Shown here piece after piece: positions 33,405 through 41,701 of a DNA stretch of 64,000 bases. The notes beneath the pieces are model-generated. The model was not told the DNA's origin. It saw only the letters and a program-made list of their open reading frames with translations, and ran no database searches. Every line of letters begins with the position of its first letter. Position 1 is the first letter of the stretch. The stretch is taken from the NCBI GenBank assembly GCA_963805505.1, contig CAWDUP010000002.1:372001-436000 (forward strand). Direction: 5' to 3'. A program made the position numbers and the translations under genes. The stretch is from JANPBY01 sp963805505 (GTDB taxonomy: Bacteria; Actinomycetota; Actinomycetes; DATJPE01).

Positions 33405-33433
33405 ACTCTAGGCGCTTGTGAACGACCGCACAA
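33405..33433 (-). promoter_or_regulatory. rex-hemACD promoter with Rex operator
   Basis: On the minus strand the -35 TTGTGC (33428-33433) and -10 TAGAGT (33405-33410) are 17 bases apart. The sequence ttgtgaacgaccgcacaa at 33416-33433 matches the Rex operator TTGTGAAnnnnTTCACAA in the whole first half and in 5 of 7 bases of the second. It overlaps the -35 box and most of the spacer, so bound Rex would block polymerase. Confidence 0.75.
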
Positions 33434-33435
33434 AG

Positions 33436-34686
33436 TCAGCCGAGCAGCGTCTCACCCCATGAGCCGCCCGCCGACACCCCTGGAGGACACGCGAACAGTG
33501 CCGACGTCTCGTGCTTGATGTACTCGTTGAGCGCGTCCAGCCGGCTCAGCTGCGTCTGGATCGGGACGAACTGCTTGCGCGGATCACGCTGGTAGGCCAT
33601 GAAGAACAGGCCGGCGTTGAGCCGGCCAACTCGATCGAGCCCGTTGGCGTAGTTGAAGCCGCGGCGCAGGATGCTGGCGTTGCCGTTGTGCTTGGGATGC
33701 GCGAGCCGCACGTGGGCGTCCACGGGAATCATCGCGTCGCCGGTGGGCCGGCGAGCGTCGAAGTCGATCGGGTCGTGCTCCGCGTCCGCGCCCAAGGGCG
33801 CGCCGGACGACTTGGACCGGCCGAAAACGTCCTCCTGCTCCATGAGCGACGTCCGATCCCACACCTCGACGGTCATCCGAATTCGGCGCGCCACGAGGTA
33901 GGACCCGCCCACCATCCAGGCGGCTCCGTCCTCGGGCTGGACCCAGAGCTGGTCGTCGGCCAGTGCCTGATTGCTCACGTCGAGGTTGTCGGTCCCGTCC
34001 TTGAAGCCCATCAGGTTGCGCGGGGTCTCGGTCGAGGAACCCACCCCGCTCGTACGCAGATAGCCGAGCTGGGCCCACCGGGGCTCGACGACACCGGCGC
34101 CCGCCCGGGTCAGCTGCCGGATCGCATGCAGCGCCACCTGCTCGTCGTAGGCGCACGCCTGGACGCACAGATCCCCATGGCTGGCGAGCTCGTCGAGGTC
34201 GTCGGCCACGAAGTGCGGAAGATCGGCCAGAGCGGCCGGCCGCTTCGATGCCAGGCCGAAGCGGTCGTCGAACAGGGACGGACCGAACCCGAGGGTGAGT
34301 GTGAGTCCGGCGGCCGGCAGGCCGGAGGCCTCACCGGTGTCGTCGGGCGGTGCCGCTGGACGGCCCCCGGTGGCGCCTGTGTTGCCCACCTCGGACCCCG
34401 TCGTCAGCTGCCTGGCGAGATCGGTCCATTCCCTGAGCAGGGCGCGCAGCTCGGCCAGCTCTGTCGTCACCACGTCGAAGGCCACGAAGTGCAGGCGATC
34501 CTGCTGCGGGGTAGCGATCCCGGCCTGATGCGCACCCTCGAAGCTGATCGGCGCATCGAGTCGGGTGCTTGCCGAGGCGTCAGAACCCGCGACAAGGGAA
34601 GCGGCCCCGACCCCGGCGACTCCGAGCGCCGCACCTCCAGCGGCGATCCCGAGGACCCGGCGACGGGACACCGTCGGTTGGGTCAT
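33436..34686 (-). CDS. efeB: Deferrochelatase/Dyp-type peroxidase EfeB
   Basis: The 416-residue heme peroxidase begins with a Tat signal (VSRRRVLGIAAGGAALG). It carries the Dyp hallmark LMGFKDGTDNLD (GxxDG) and the proximal histidine region with RLAHPKHNGNASILRRGFNY and FMAYQRDPRKQF. In EfeUOB systems it works outside the membrane on ferrous iron or heme. ATGA overlap with efeO and the order efeU-efeO-efeB fix the call. Confidence 0.93.
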   Translation of the reverse strand: MTQPTVSRRRVLGIAAGGAALGVAGVGAASLVAGSDASASTRLDAPISFEGAHQAGIATPQQDRLHFVAFDVVTTELAELRALLREWTDLARQLTTGSEVGNTGATGGRPAAPPDDTGEASGLPAAGLTLTLGFGPSLFDDRFGLASKRPAALADLPHFVADDLDELASHGDLCVQACAYDEQVALHAIRQLTRAGAGVVEPRWAQLGYLRTSGVGSSTETPRNLMGFKDGTDNLDVSNQALADDQLWVQPEDGAAWMVGGSYLVARRIRMTVEVWDRTSLMEQEDVFGRSKSSGAPLGADAEHDPIDFDARRPTGDAMIPVDAHVRLAHPKHNGNASILRRGFNYANGLDRVGRLNAGLFFMAYQRDPRKQFVPIQTQLSRLDALNEYIKHETSALFACPPGVSAGGSWGETLLG

Positions 34687-35801
34687 GACACGACGGTGGC
34701 TGTCAGCTCCGACAGCGGCTCCGACAGCGCTTCCACCTTCGTGGCCAGCGCCTTCACCTGGGCAGGCGTCAGGTCGGTGTAGAGGACGAAGCCGTCGCCC
34801 ACGACGTAGCGGTCGAGCTCCTTCTGCAGGTCAGCAAAGGCCGCATCGAGCTCGTCGGCCAGGGCGGGGTCCTTGGCCCGCGCCACGTCGGCGACGACGT
34901 CATAAGCCTTCTTCGCTCCATCGACGTTCGCTTGGAAGTCCCACAGGTCGGTATGGGAGTAGCGCTCTTCCTCGCCCGTGACCTTTCCGGTCGCCACCTC
35001 GTCGAGCAGCTCCTTGGCGCCGTTGGTCACCTGGTCAGCTGCCAGGCTCACGGTCGCGATCCTGGCCACGAGGTCCTTCGTGTCGGCCATCATCTGGTCA
35101 GCGACCGGGGTCATGCCCCTGAGTGACCGGTCCACCCACAGCGCCTTCTCGATGCGGTGCCAGCCGGTCCACTCCTCGCCGTCCTCGACGTCGTTCTTGC
35201 GCGCATCCAGTCGAGGATCGAGGTCACCGAAGGACTCGGCGATGGGCTCGATCCGCTCCCAGTGGACGCGGGTCTTCGCATAGAGCCGCTTGGCTTCGGC
35301 CCGGTCGCCAGCCCGCACCGCAGCGACGAACGCCTTCGTCCCCTTCAGCAGTTGGGCGGCTTCCCTCGCTACCCAGACCTGATAGGTCTCAGCGGCGGTG
35401 GTCAGAGCGGGAGCGCCGGCCGCTGCATCGCCGGTGACCGTGAACGTGGCCCTGATCCCGTCTCCGACCATTCCCGGCTTGCAGGCGGTCTCGTACGTTC
35501 CCGGCTGCAGCACCACGGTGAGCTCGCGGGTCAGGGCGGGGCCGATGTTCTCGACCTCGCCAACGATCCGCTCGCCGTCCTGGGCGTAGACATAGAACTC
35601 GGTGGCCTCCGAGCCGTCGTTCTTGACCTCGAACACCGTGGGTCCAGCTGGGGCCGTCGTCGCAGACAGGGTGCACGCGTCGCTCGTCGAGGACACGGTG
35701 ATCGCACCCGCGGGAACGGCGTCGGTTCCGCCGGAAGAGGCGCAGGAGGACAGGGCCAGTACGGCGACGAGCGCAGTGGGCAGCAACCATGGTGTGCGCA
35801 T
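34683..35801 (-). CDS. efeO: Iron uptake protein EfeO (cupredoxin plus M75 peptidase-like)
   Basis: From ATG 35801 the 372-residue lipoprotein has LALSSC at its signal end, a cupredoxin-like domain (about 35-125, with EFYVYAQDGERIVGEVENIGP) and a helical M75 domain (about 140-365). The latter includes the metal-site GWHRIEKALW of the HxxE type. It presents iron to EfeU. The frame upstream of 35801 is not signal-like. AGGAG lies 11 bases before the ATG. The efeU stop is 17 bases upstream. Confidence 0.92.
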   Translation of the reverse strand: MRTPWLLPTALVAVLALSSCASSGGTDAVPAGAITVSSTSDACTLSATTAPAGPTVFEVKNDGSEATEFYVYAQDGERIVGEVENIGPALTRELTVVLQPGTYETACKPGMVGDGIRATFTVTGDAAAGAPALTTAAETYQVWVAREAAQLLKGTKAFVAAVRAGDRAEAKRLYAKTRVHWERIEPIAESFGDLDPRLDARKNDVEDGEEWTGWHRIEKALWVDRSLRGMTPVADQMMADTKDLVARIATVSLAADQVTNGAKELLDEVATGKVTGEEERYSHTDLWDFQANVDGAKKAYDVVADVARAKDPALADELDAAFADLQKELDRYVVGDGFVLYTDLTPAQVKALATKVEALSEPLSELTATVVS

Positions 35802-35818
35802 TGAGGGTGAGCTCCTGG

Positions 35819-36652
35819 TCAGGCGGCCGCGACGGGCGGGCGCGCCGGCGTCGAGGTCTTGGCCGGGCGGAGGTAGAAGTACAAGCACGGGACGACGTAC
35901 GCGATCCAGACGACGCCCTCAAGAACGGTCGTGGCAGGGGAGAAGTTGAAGACACCCTTCAACACCGTGCCGTACCACGATCCCGGAGGGATCTGAGCGC
36001 TCACGTCGAAGAGCAGGTTGTCGAGTCCGGGGAGGTCTCCTGCTTCCTGGAGGTCGTGGATGCCATAGGACAACACCCCGGCCGCCACGAAGATCAGCAG
36101 GAAACCGGTCCACTTGAAGAACACCGCGAGGTTGATCTTCACCGCGGACTTGTACAGAGCGACCGCCAGGACCACGGCTGTCGCCAGGCCGAGCACGAAC
36201 CCGACGATGGGGGTCCAGGTGGATCCCGTCGCCTTGGCCGCCGTCCAGAAGAAGACAGCGGTCTCGAGGCCCTCTCGCGCAACGGCGATGAACGCGACCA
36301 GCACCACCGCGGTCCCGCCGATGGCGACGGCTGCGTCGACCTTGCCTTGCAGCTCCTTGGCGATGGTGCGCGACGCCGAGCGCATCCAGAAGATCATCCA
36401 GGTGACGAACCCGACTGCCAGGATCGACATCAGACCGCCAAAGCGTTCCTGTGCCTCGAAGGACAGGTTGGCGGAGGTGAACTCGAGCAAGGCCCCCGCG
36501 GCGACGCTGAGCGACACGGCCACCGCGACTCCGGCCCAGACGTAGCGGACCTGGCTGTCCCGCCCGGTGCGGACGAGATAGGCCACCAGGATGCTCACGA
36601 CCAGCGCGGCCTCGAGCCCCTCGCGCAGCCCGATCAGGTAGTTGCCCAGCAC
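35819..36652 (-). CDS. efeU: Ferrous iron permease EfeU (FTR1 family)
   Basis: The 277-residue membrane protein has seven hydrophobic segments and the two iron-handling motifs of the FTR1 family: LREGLEAALVV near residue 9 and AREGLETAVFF near 130. It moves iron supplied by EfeO and EfeB. GTG 36652 lies 7 bases after a -10 box that is covered by an IdeR-type operator, so it is the first, iron-repressed gene of efeUOB. Confidence 0.94.
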   Translation of the reverse strand: MLGNYLIGLREGLEAALVVSILVAYLVRTGRDSQVRYVWAGVAVAVSLSVAAGALLEFTSANLSFEAQERFGGLMSILAVGFVTWMIFWMRSASRTIAKELQGKVDAAVAIGGTAVVLVAFIAVAREGLETAVFFWTAAKATGSTWTPIVGFVLGLATAVVLAVALYKSAVKINLAVFFKWTGFLLIFVAAGVLSYGIHDLQEAGDLPGLDNLLFDVSAQIPPGSWYGTVLKGVFNFSPATTVLEGVVWIAYVVPCLYFYLRPAKTSTPARPPVAAA

Positions 36653-36688
36653 GGGGACAAAGGTAAGGCATACCTAACTTAGGAGCAA
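36653..36688 (-). promoter_or_regulatory. efeUOB promoter with IdeR/DtxR-type iron box
   Basis: On the minus strand TTGCTC (36683-36688), 17 bases and TACCTT (36660-36665) form a promoter, and GTG 36652 is 7 bases further. The box at 36659-36677 (plus strand aaaggtaaggcatacctaa) has perfect half-sites AGGTA and TACCT around five bases. It matches the 19-base IdeR consensus at 13 positions by my count. It covers the -10 box, as expected for iron repression. Confidence 0.75.
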
Positions 36689-36710
36689 GGCCGGAGGCCC
36701 TGGTCGGCCG

Positions 36711-36959
36711 CTAGTCCACCTGTCGGCGGGTCAGAGCTGCGCGCAGCTTGGCCGGGTCCACGGTCCAAAAGCTGTGTTGAGCGCCGTCCACCAAGACGAC
36801 GGGGATCTCGTCCCAGTACTGGTCGGCCAGGGTCGGGTCGGCGAGGATGTCTTGCTCTTCCCACGCGACATCGACCTCCGCGCAGACCGCGCTCACGACG
36901 ACGCGGGCGTCGTCACACAGGTGGCAGCCGGGCTTGCCGAGCAGCACGACCCGGGCCAT
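36711..36959 (-). CDS. Glutaredoxin-like protein (DUF836)
   Basis: The 82-residue thioredoxin-fold protein has GKPGCHLCDDAR with a CxxC pair near residue 12 and the cis-proline region DEIPVVLVDGAQH. It is the mycobacterial Rv0508 type. In actinomycetes it commonly lies near the hem genes. The reductant and target are unknown. It follows the acyl-CoA synthetase gene by 7 bases, in one operon. Confidence 0.85.
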   Translation of the reverse strand: MARVVLLGKPGCHLCDDARVVVSAVCAEVDVAWEEQDILADPTLADQYWDEIPVVLVDGAQHSFWTVDPAKLRAALTRRQVD

Positions 36960-36966
36960 CGAGCTG

Positions 36967-38496
36967 CTAGCCGTTCTCGCGGAGCTGCCCCTTGGCGACC
37001 TTCCCGGTTGCCGAGTGCGGGAGCTCGTCCACGAGAACCACCGTTGACGGGCACTTGAAACGGGCCAGTCTGGTCCGCGCGAAGTCGAGCACGGTCGACT
37101 CCTCGAGGCCAGACCCCGGACGGGCCACCACGTAGGCCTTCACGCCCTCGCCGGTCTGCTCGTTGGGAATACCGATCACCGCGATCTCGTCGATGTCGGG
37201 ATGCTCGACCAGCGCCTCCTCCACCTCGCTCGGATAGACGTTGAAGCCGTTGACGATCACCAGCTCCTTGCGCCGGTCGACGAGCACCAGGTCGCCATCG
37301 TGATCGAGATAGCCGACGTCGCCGGTGGCGAACCAGCCTTCGTCATCCGGGCCGTCGCGACCATCCGGCCAGTAGCCCGAGAACAGGTTCGCCCCGCGAA
37401 TGCTGATCTCACCCGGGTCGCCGTCCTCGGCGAGCTGGCCGGACTCGTCGAGCAGCCGCAGCTCGACCCCGGGAAAGGGCTGGCCGACCGATCCTGGCTT
37501 AGCGCTCCCCCCGACCACCGTGGAGGTCACCCCCGGGGCCGCCTCGGTCAAGCCGTACCCCTCGAACACCGGCAAACCACACACCTCTGCGATCAACTCG
37601 GTGACCGCGGGCGGCATCGGAGCGGCTCCGGTGAAGAGCATCCGGACCGAAGCGAAGGCCTCGCGCAGCTGCGGCACCCGGCTCCAGGCGGTGAACATCG
37701 GTGGGGCGCCAGGCACATTGGTGATCCCGTGTTCACGGATGACCTCGAGGCACCCCAACGGGTCGAAGCGCTCAACGATCACGGCCGTGGCCGCCTGGTC
37801 GGCTATCGCGGCCAGGGTCCCGTTCAAGGAGTAGACGTGGAACAAGGGCAGGACGACGAGCACGACGTCGTCTGGTCGCACGGTCGGGGTCTCGACCGCA
37901 GCGACGTTGGCCACGTTGGCCAGCAGCGCTCGGTGCGACAGCATCGCCCCCTTCGCGCGCCCGCTCGTGCCTGAGGTGAACAAGAGCAGGGCCAGGCTCT
38001 CCGGGTCGGTCTCCAGAGGCGACGGGGTCTGGCCGCTGGCGACGAAGGTGGCGTACGGCTGCGCGCCGGGGCCGCTGGCCGATGGCTCGACCGAGTGGGC
38101 GCCCGCGGCACCGCCCTCGATCACGACCAGCGCGAGCTCGGGGGCCGCCTTCGCCAGGACGGGCGCGACACCGGAATCCACCAGGGCCAGCGCGGGCTCA
38201 GCGTCCAGCGCGAGCCGGCCGAGCTCGAACTCGGTGAGGGTGGGGTTGAGGGGGACCGCGACCAACCCGGCGCGAAGGATCCCGAAATAGCCAGCCACGA
38301 ACTCCCAACAGTTCGGCGCCACGATCAGCACGCGGTCACCACGCGCCAGTCCACGAGCCTGCAGGGCGGCCGTGACGTTGTCGACCTCGGCATCCAGCTC
38401 CGCCCAGGTCAACGTGCGGGTGTCGCTCTCGATGGCGTGGTGACCAGGGCTGCGCCCCGCGGCCTCTCGCACCAGATCGGCCAGGTTGGAACGCAT
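36967..38496 (-). CDS. Acyl-CoA synthetase (AMP-forming, ANL family)
   Basis: From ATG 38496 the protein has 509 residues. It shows LLLFTSGTSGRAKGAMLSH (P-loop), PLFHVYSLNG, the A5 motif EGYGLTEAAPGV, GWFATGDVGYLDHDGDLVLV and the catalytic lysine in LPHSATGKVAKGQL. It should activate a carboxylic acid, most likely a fatty acid, but chain length cannot be read from sequence. The frame extends to 38556, crossing the divergent promoter, and that part is not coding. Confidence 0.85.
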   Translation of the reverse strand: MRSNLADLVREAAGRSPGHHAIESDTRTLTWAELDAEVDNVTAALQARGLARGDRVLIVAPNCWEFVAGYFGILRAGLVAVPLNPTLTEFELGRLALDAEPALALVDSGVAPVLAKAAPELALVVIEGGAAGAHSVEPSASGPGAQPYATFVASGQTPSPLETDPESLALLLFTSGTSGRAKGAMLSHRALLANVANVAAVETPTVRPDDVVLVVLPLFHVYSLNGTLAAIADQAATAVIVERFDPLGCLEVIREHGITNVPGAPPMFTAWSRVPQLREAFASVRMLFTGAAPMPPAVTELIAEVCGLPVFEGYGLTEAAPGVTSTVVGGSAKPGSVGQPFPGVELRLLDESGQLAEDGDPGEISIRGANLFSGYWPDGRDGPDDEGWFATGDVGYLDHDGDLVLVDRRKELVIVNGFNVYPSEVEEALVEHPDIDEIAVIGIPNEQTGEGVKAYVVARPGSGLEESTVLDFARTRLARFKCPSTVVLVDELPHSATGKVAKGQLRENG

Positions 38497-38508
38497 CCAC
38501 GGAGTCTG
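38494..38508 (-). promoter_or_regulatory. Leaderless promoter of the acyl-CoA synthetase gene
   Basis: On the minus strand CAGACT (38503-38508) is 6 bases before ATG 38496. The first base deviates from TANNNT. It almost abuts the -10 box of the opposite gene at 38512. Confidence 0.4.
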
Positions 38509-38511
38509 GCA

Positions 38512-38528
38512 TACGCTCGCTTGTCGTG
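38512..38528 (+). promoter_or_regulatory. Near-leaderless promoter of the HAD hydrolase gene
   Basis: TACGCT at 38512-38517 is 8 bases before GTG 38526. Confidence 0.5.
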
Positions 38529-39413
38529 ACTCCCGCCGAACGGCCCGCCGGCCCAACGCCTTCGAAGGCTCCGGCGGTCGTAGCCGGCGAGGCGGCCGCG
38601 GCAGCAGCCGAGGTGGAGGCGGCGCTGTCGGTGGCCCCCGACCCCAGCGCTGCTGCCTTCTTCGACATCGACAACACCGTGGTCCGAGGCGCTTCGATCT
38701 TCTACCTCGCCATGGGCCTGGCGCAGCGCAAGTTCTTCACGATGAGCGACGTGGTCGGGTTCGTGCGCGATCAGGTGAAGTTCAGGGTCGGTGGCGAGGA
38801 CATGGGAGACATGGCGTCCGCCACTGAGACGGCTCTCGGTTTCGTGCGCGGCCATGCGGTGTCCGAGGTCGTCCAGCTCGGCAGGGAGATCTTCGACGAG
38901 CGGATCGTCGGCAAGGTCTATCCGGGGACCTTGGCCATGGCCCGCGCCCACCTTGACGCCGGCCAGCGTGTGTGGCTGGTATCAGCGGCACCAGTCGAGC
39001 TCGCCACGATCATCGCCAAGCGACTGGGGCTCACTGGAGCGCTGGGCACCGTCTCCCAGATCGAGCGCGGCGTCTACACCGGCCACCTCGTGGGGAAACC
39101 GCTGCACGGCCCGGCCAAGGCCGAGGCCGTCCGAGCTCTCGCCGATCGCGAGGGGCTCGACCTGTCTCGTTGCGCGGCCTACTCCGACTCGAGCAACGAC
39201 ATCCCCATGCTGTCCTTGGTTGGCGACCCGTGCGCGGTCAACCCCGACGCCAAGCTGCGGACCCACGCCCGCGACTTAGGCTGGCGCGTCGTCGACTACC
39301 GGACGGGGCGCAAGGCCGTGAAGATCGGTGTTCCCACCGCGGCAGCCCTCGGTGCGCTGGCGGGGATCGCGGTGGGCGCAGTTGCCATCGACCGGCGTCG
39401 CCGCCGGGGGTGA
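38526..39413 (+). CDS. HAD-IB family hydrolase (SerB1-like)
   Basis: The 295-residue HAD phosphatase has motif I AAFFDIDNTVVRG near residue 45, motif II LVSAAP near 155, a motif III lysine in GKPLHGPAKAEAV and motif IV AAYSDSSNDIPML. About 40 low-complexity residues precede it, and a hydrophobic segment (about 268-287) with a basic tail ends it, so it may be membrane-anchored. The HAD-IB group includes phosphoserine phosphatase and lysophosphatidate or polyprenyl phosphatases. The membrane tail and neighbouring lipid genes make a lipid substrate worth considering. Confidence 0.83.
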   Translation: MTPAERPAGPTPSKAPAVVAGEAAAAAAEVEAALSVAPDPSAAAFFDIDNTVVRGASIFYLAMGLAQRKFFTMSDVVGFVRDQVKFRVGGEDMGDMASATETALGFVRGHAVSEVVQLGREIFDERIVGKVYPGTLAMARAHLDAGQRVWLVSAAPVELATIIAKRLGLTGALGTVSQIERGVYTGHLVGKPLHGPAKAEAVRALADREGLDLSRCAAYSDSSNDIPMLSLVGDPCAVNPDAKLRTHARDLGWRVVDYRTGRKAVKIGVPTAAALGALAGIAVGAVAIDRRRRRG

Positions 39414-39417
39414 ACCC

Positions 39418-40467
39418 CTAGAAGAAGACCGACCGCCGCTGCATGAGCAGTCGGTACAACGTCTGCTGGATCGTCTCGCGCACCTGGTCGGTGAGGTTGA
39501 AGACCAGCATGGGGTCGTCGGCTGCGCCGTCCGGGAAATCGTCGGTGTGGATCGGCTCGCCGAACTCGATGATCCACTTGCTCGGCAGCGGCACGAGACC
39601 CAGTGGCCCCAGCCACGGGAATGTCGGCGTCACGGGGACGTAGGGGACGCCGAGCAGCCGCGCGAGAGACTTCAGGTTGCCGATGATCGGGTAGATCTCC
39701 TCGGCGCCCACGATCGAGACGGGAATGATCGGCACCTTGGCCCGCAAGGCTGCCGCGACGAACCCGCCGCGGCCGAAACGCTGCAGCTTGTACCGCTCGG
39801 AGAACGGTTTCCCCACACCCTTGAAGCCCTCCGGCCAGACGCCGACGACCTCGCCGTTGCCCAAGAGCCGCTCGGCGTCAGCGTTGCACGCCACGGTGGA
39901 ACCGGTCTTGCGCGCGAACTCCGAGACCACCGGGGTCGAGAACACCAGGTCGGCGCCGAGCATCCGCAGGGTACGACGCTGCGGGTGATGATCGAGCAGT
40001 GCCAGCTGTGTCATGACCGAGTCGACGGCCACGGTCCCTGAGTGGTTGGCCACGACGAGGGCGCCGCCTTCTGCGGGAACGTTCTCGAGCCCGATGGTCT
40101 CGATTCGGAACCAGTGCTTGTAGAGCGGTCGCAATGCCGCAAGCAGCACCTTGTCGGACAATTCGGGGTCGAAGCCGAACTCGTCCACCTCGAAGTCACC
40201 GGTGATGCGGCGACGGACGAACGCGAGCGCTGAGGCGAGGCGGGCGTCCCAGGAGTCGCCAGGCTCGTCGGCAGCGACCGGTTCTGGTGGTGCCTGCTGC
40301 TCGGAGGCAACCGGCTCGGAGGCATCAGTCCGCTTGCGCTTGGTGCGCGTTTCAGCGCGCGCCGAGCTGGCGGCCGACGTCGATTTCCGCGCCTTGGGCT
40401 GCTTCTTGGCGCCCTTCGACCGCTCCGGCGGCTGGCCGTCGATCGGGATGATCCGGGCCTCGGTCAC
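39418..40467 (-). CDS. Lysophospholipid acyltransferase (PlsC-like)
   Basis: The 349-residue protein has a basic, Ala/Lys/Pro-rich N-terminal part (about 15-75) and an acyltransferase domain. The expected HX4D motif reads ANHSGTVAVDSVM, so six residues separate His and Asp. The next motif is VVGVWPEGFKGVGKPF in place of FPEGTR. The type corresponds to mycobacterial Rv0502. GTG 40467 overlaps the epimerase stop (GTGA). The domain call is good; the acyl acceptor is unknown. It is convergent with the HAD gene. Confidence 0.82.
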   Translation of the reverse strand: MTEARIIPIDGQPPERSKGAKKQPKARKSTSAASSARAETRTKRKRTDASEPVASEQQAPPEPVAADEPGDSWDARLASALAFVRRRITGDFEVDEFGFDPELSDKVLLAALRPLYKHWFRIETIGLENVPAEGGALVVANHSGTVAVDSVMTQLALLDHHPQRRTLRMLGADLVFSTPVVSEFARKTGSTVACNADAERLLGNGEVVGVWPEGFKGVGKPFSERYKLQRFGRGGFVAAALRAKVPIIPVSIVGAEEIYPIIGNLKSLARLLGVPYVPVTPTFPWLGPLGLVPLPSKWIIEFGEPIHTDDFPDGAADDPMLVFNLTDQVRETIQQTLYRLLMQRRSVFF

Positions 40468-41489
40468 GATGCCGTCCCGGAGCCGACCACCGAGAGCAGC
40501 TGGCGCTCGAGGGCCTCGAGCCGCTCGGAGTCGACCTTGTTGAGCGAGCGGGCATCGACGAACGAGGCGAACGTCTCCGCCGTCGTATACGTCGGCTCGA
40601 AGCCGAGCACCTCGCGCATCCGAGTCGTGTCGACCCCGCGACCGAAACTCAAGAAGTTGATCTGCTCCGGGGAGAAGTCGACGGCCTTGGCCTGGCGCAG
40701 GGCGCTGCTGACCAAGCCGGCGAACGGTGCGAGCAGGGGCAGCGTCAGCCGACCCGCCCGGTGGACCGCCTGGGACAGCAGCAAGACCCCATCGCCTGCG
40801 ATGTTGTAGGTCCCGGGCGTGCCGCCAAGGGTGGCGAGGACCAAGGCAGCCAACAGGTCGTCCTCGTGGACGAACTGGAGGCGGGGGTCGAAACCGAGGA
40901 CGGTGGGAACCACTGGAAGCCGGAAGTAGGCCGACATCGGGGTCTCGATGCCTGGACCTAGACAGTTCGCGAACCGCATCGTCGTGACCTCGACGTCTGG
41001 GCGACGTCGGCTGAAGCCGCGGACGTAGCCCTCGACCTCCACGGAGTCCTTGGCGAAACCCGACCGGGGAAGGCGCTTGGGCTCCATCTCCTCGCTGAAC
41101 AGAGCCGGGTCCTTGGGCGAAGCGCCATAGACCGTAGTCGAGGACTTGACCACGAGCCGGTTCACCGAGGGGGCCTTCTGACACGCAGCCAGCAGCTGCA
41201 TCGTCCCGATGACGTTGACCTCTTTCATCAGCGATCGCCCGCCGGCGGACTGCGGGGTCGCGATGACACTCATGTGGACGACGGTGTCGACCTCTGCGGC
41301 CGCGATCACTTTGGCGATGATCGGGTTGCGGATGTCCGCGCGCACGAACTCGGCGCCGCCCAGGTCCTCCGCCGGCGGGACGACATCGACCCCGATGACC
41401 CGATCCACCTGGGGGTGCGCCGTCAGCAACTGGGCAAACCGGCCACCGAGGTGTCGGGACACCCCGGTGACGAGCACGGTGCGCGACAC
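40464..41489 (-). CDS. NAD-dependent epimerase/dehydratase-family (extended SDR) protein
   Basis: From GTG 41489, with GGAGGG before it, the protein has 341 residues. The Rossmann start reads VLVTGVSRHLGGRFAQ, a variant of TGxxGxxG. VDTVVHMSV, VKSSTTVYGASPKD and VTTMRFANCLGPG follow. At the usual YxxxK position I read GFAKDSVEVE, with Phe and Ser in place of Tyr and Lys, so classical SDR chemistry is doubtful. It corresponds to the gene called galE2 in mycobacteria, but a UDP-galactose role is not supported here. Confidence 0.8.
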   Translation of the reverse strand: MSRTVLVTGVSRHLGGRFAQLLTAHPQVDRVIGVDVVPPAEDLGGAEFVRADIRNPIIAKVIAAAEVDTVVHMSVIATPQSAGGRSLMKEVNVIGTMQLLAACQKAPSVNRLVVKSSTTVYGASPKDPALFSEEMEPKRLPRSGFAKDSVEVEGYVRGFSRRRPDVEVTTMRFANCLGPGIETPMSAYFRLPVVPTVLGFDPRLQFVHEDDLLAALVLATLGGTPGTYNIAGDGVLLLSQAVHRAGRLTLPLLAPFAGLVSSALRQAKAVDFSPEQINFLSFGRGVDTTRMREVLGFEPTYTTAETFASFVDARSLNKVDSERLEALERQLLSVVGSGTAS

Positions 41490-41506
41490 GCCGTCCCTCC
41501 GCGCAG

Positions 41507-41605
41507 CTACTTCTTGTTGCGGCGCTGAACGCGCGTCTTCTTGAGCAGTTTCCGGTGCTTCTTCTTGGCCATGCGCTTGCGGCGCTTCTTGATGACGGAA
41601 CCCAC
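41507..41605 (-). CDS. Small ribosomal protein bS22 (AURKAIP1/COX24 domain)
   Basis: A 32-residue, extremely basic peptide starts MGSVIKKRRKRM, continues with AKKKHRKLLKKTRVQ and ends RRNKK. This is the short actinobacterial AURKAIP1/COX24-domain protein seen as bS22 in mycobacterial ribosomes. It starts with GTG 41605 behind GAGG. The epimerase gene follows after 17 bases. A TACCCT hexamer (41674-41679, minus strand) may give it its own promoter. Confidence 0.9.
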   Translation of the reverse strand: MGSVIKKRRKRMAKKKHRKLLKKTRVQRRNKK

Positions 41606-41648
41606 GGACGTACCTCGAGGTCTTCTGCTCAGGACGGGAAGTCGGACG

Positions 41649-41664
41649 GCCAGACAAACCTGGC
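41649..41664. terminator. Small hairpin between the HTH and bS22 genes
   Basis: gccag-acaaac-ctggc forms a 5-pair stem in the 96-base gap. No T-run follows, so it is at best a weak or partial terminator. Confidence 0.3.
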
Positions 41665-41701
41665 GGACGGCTCAGGGTACCCGCAGTCAGCGGGGGAACG
41701 G

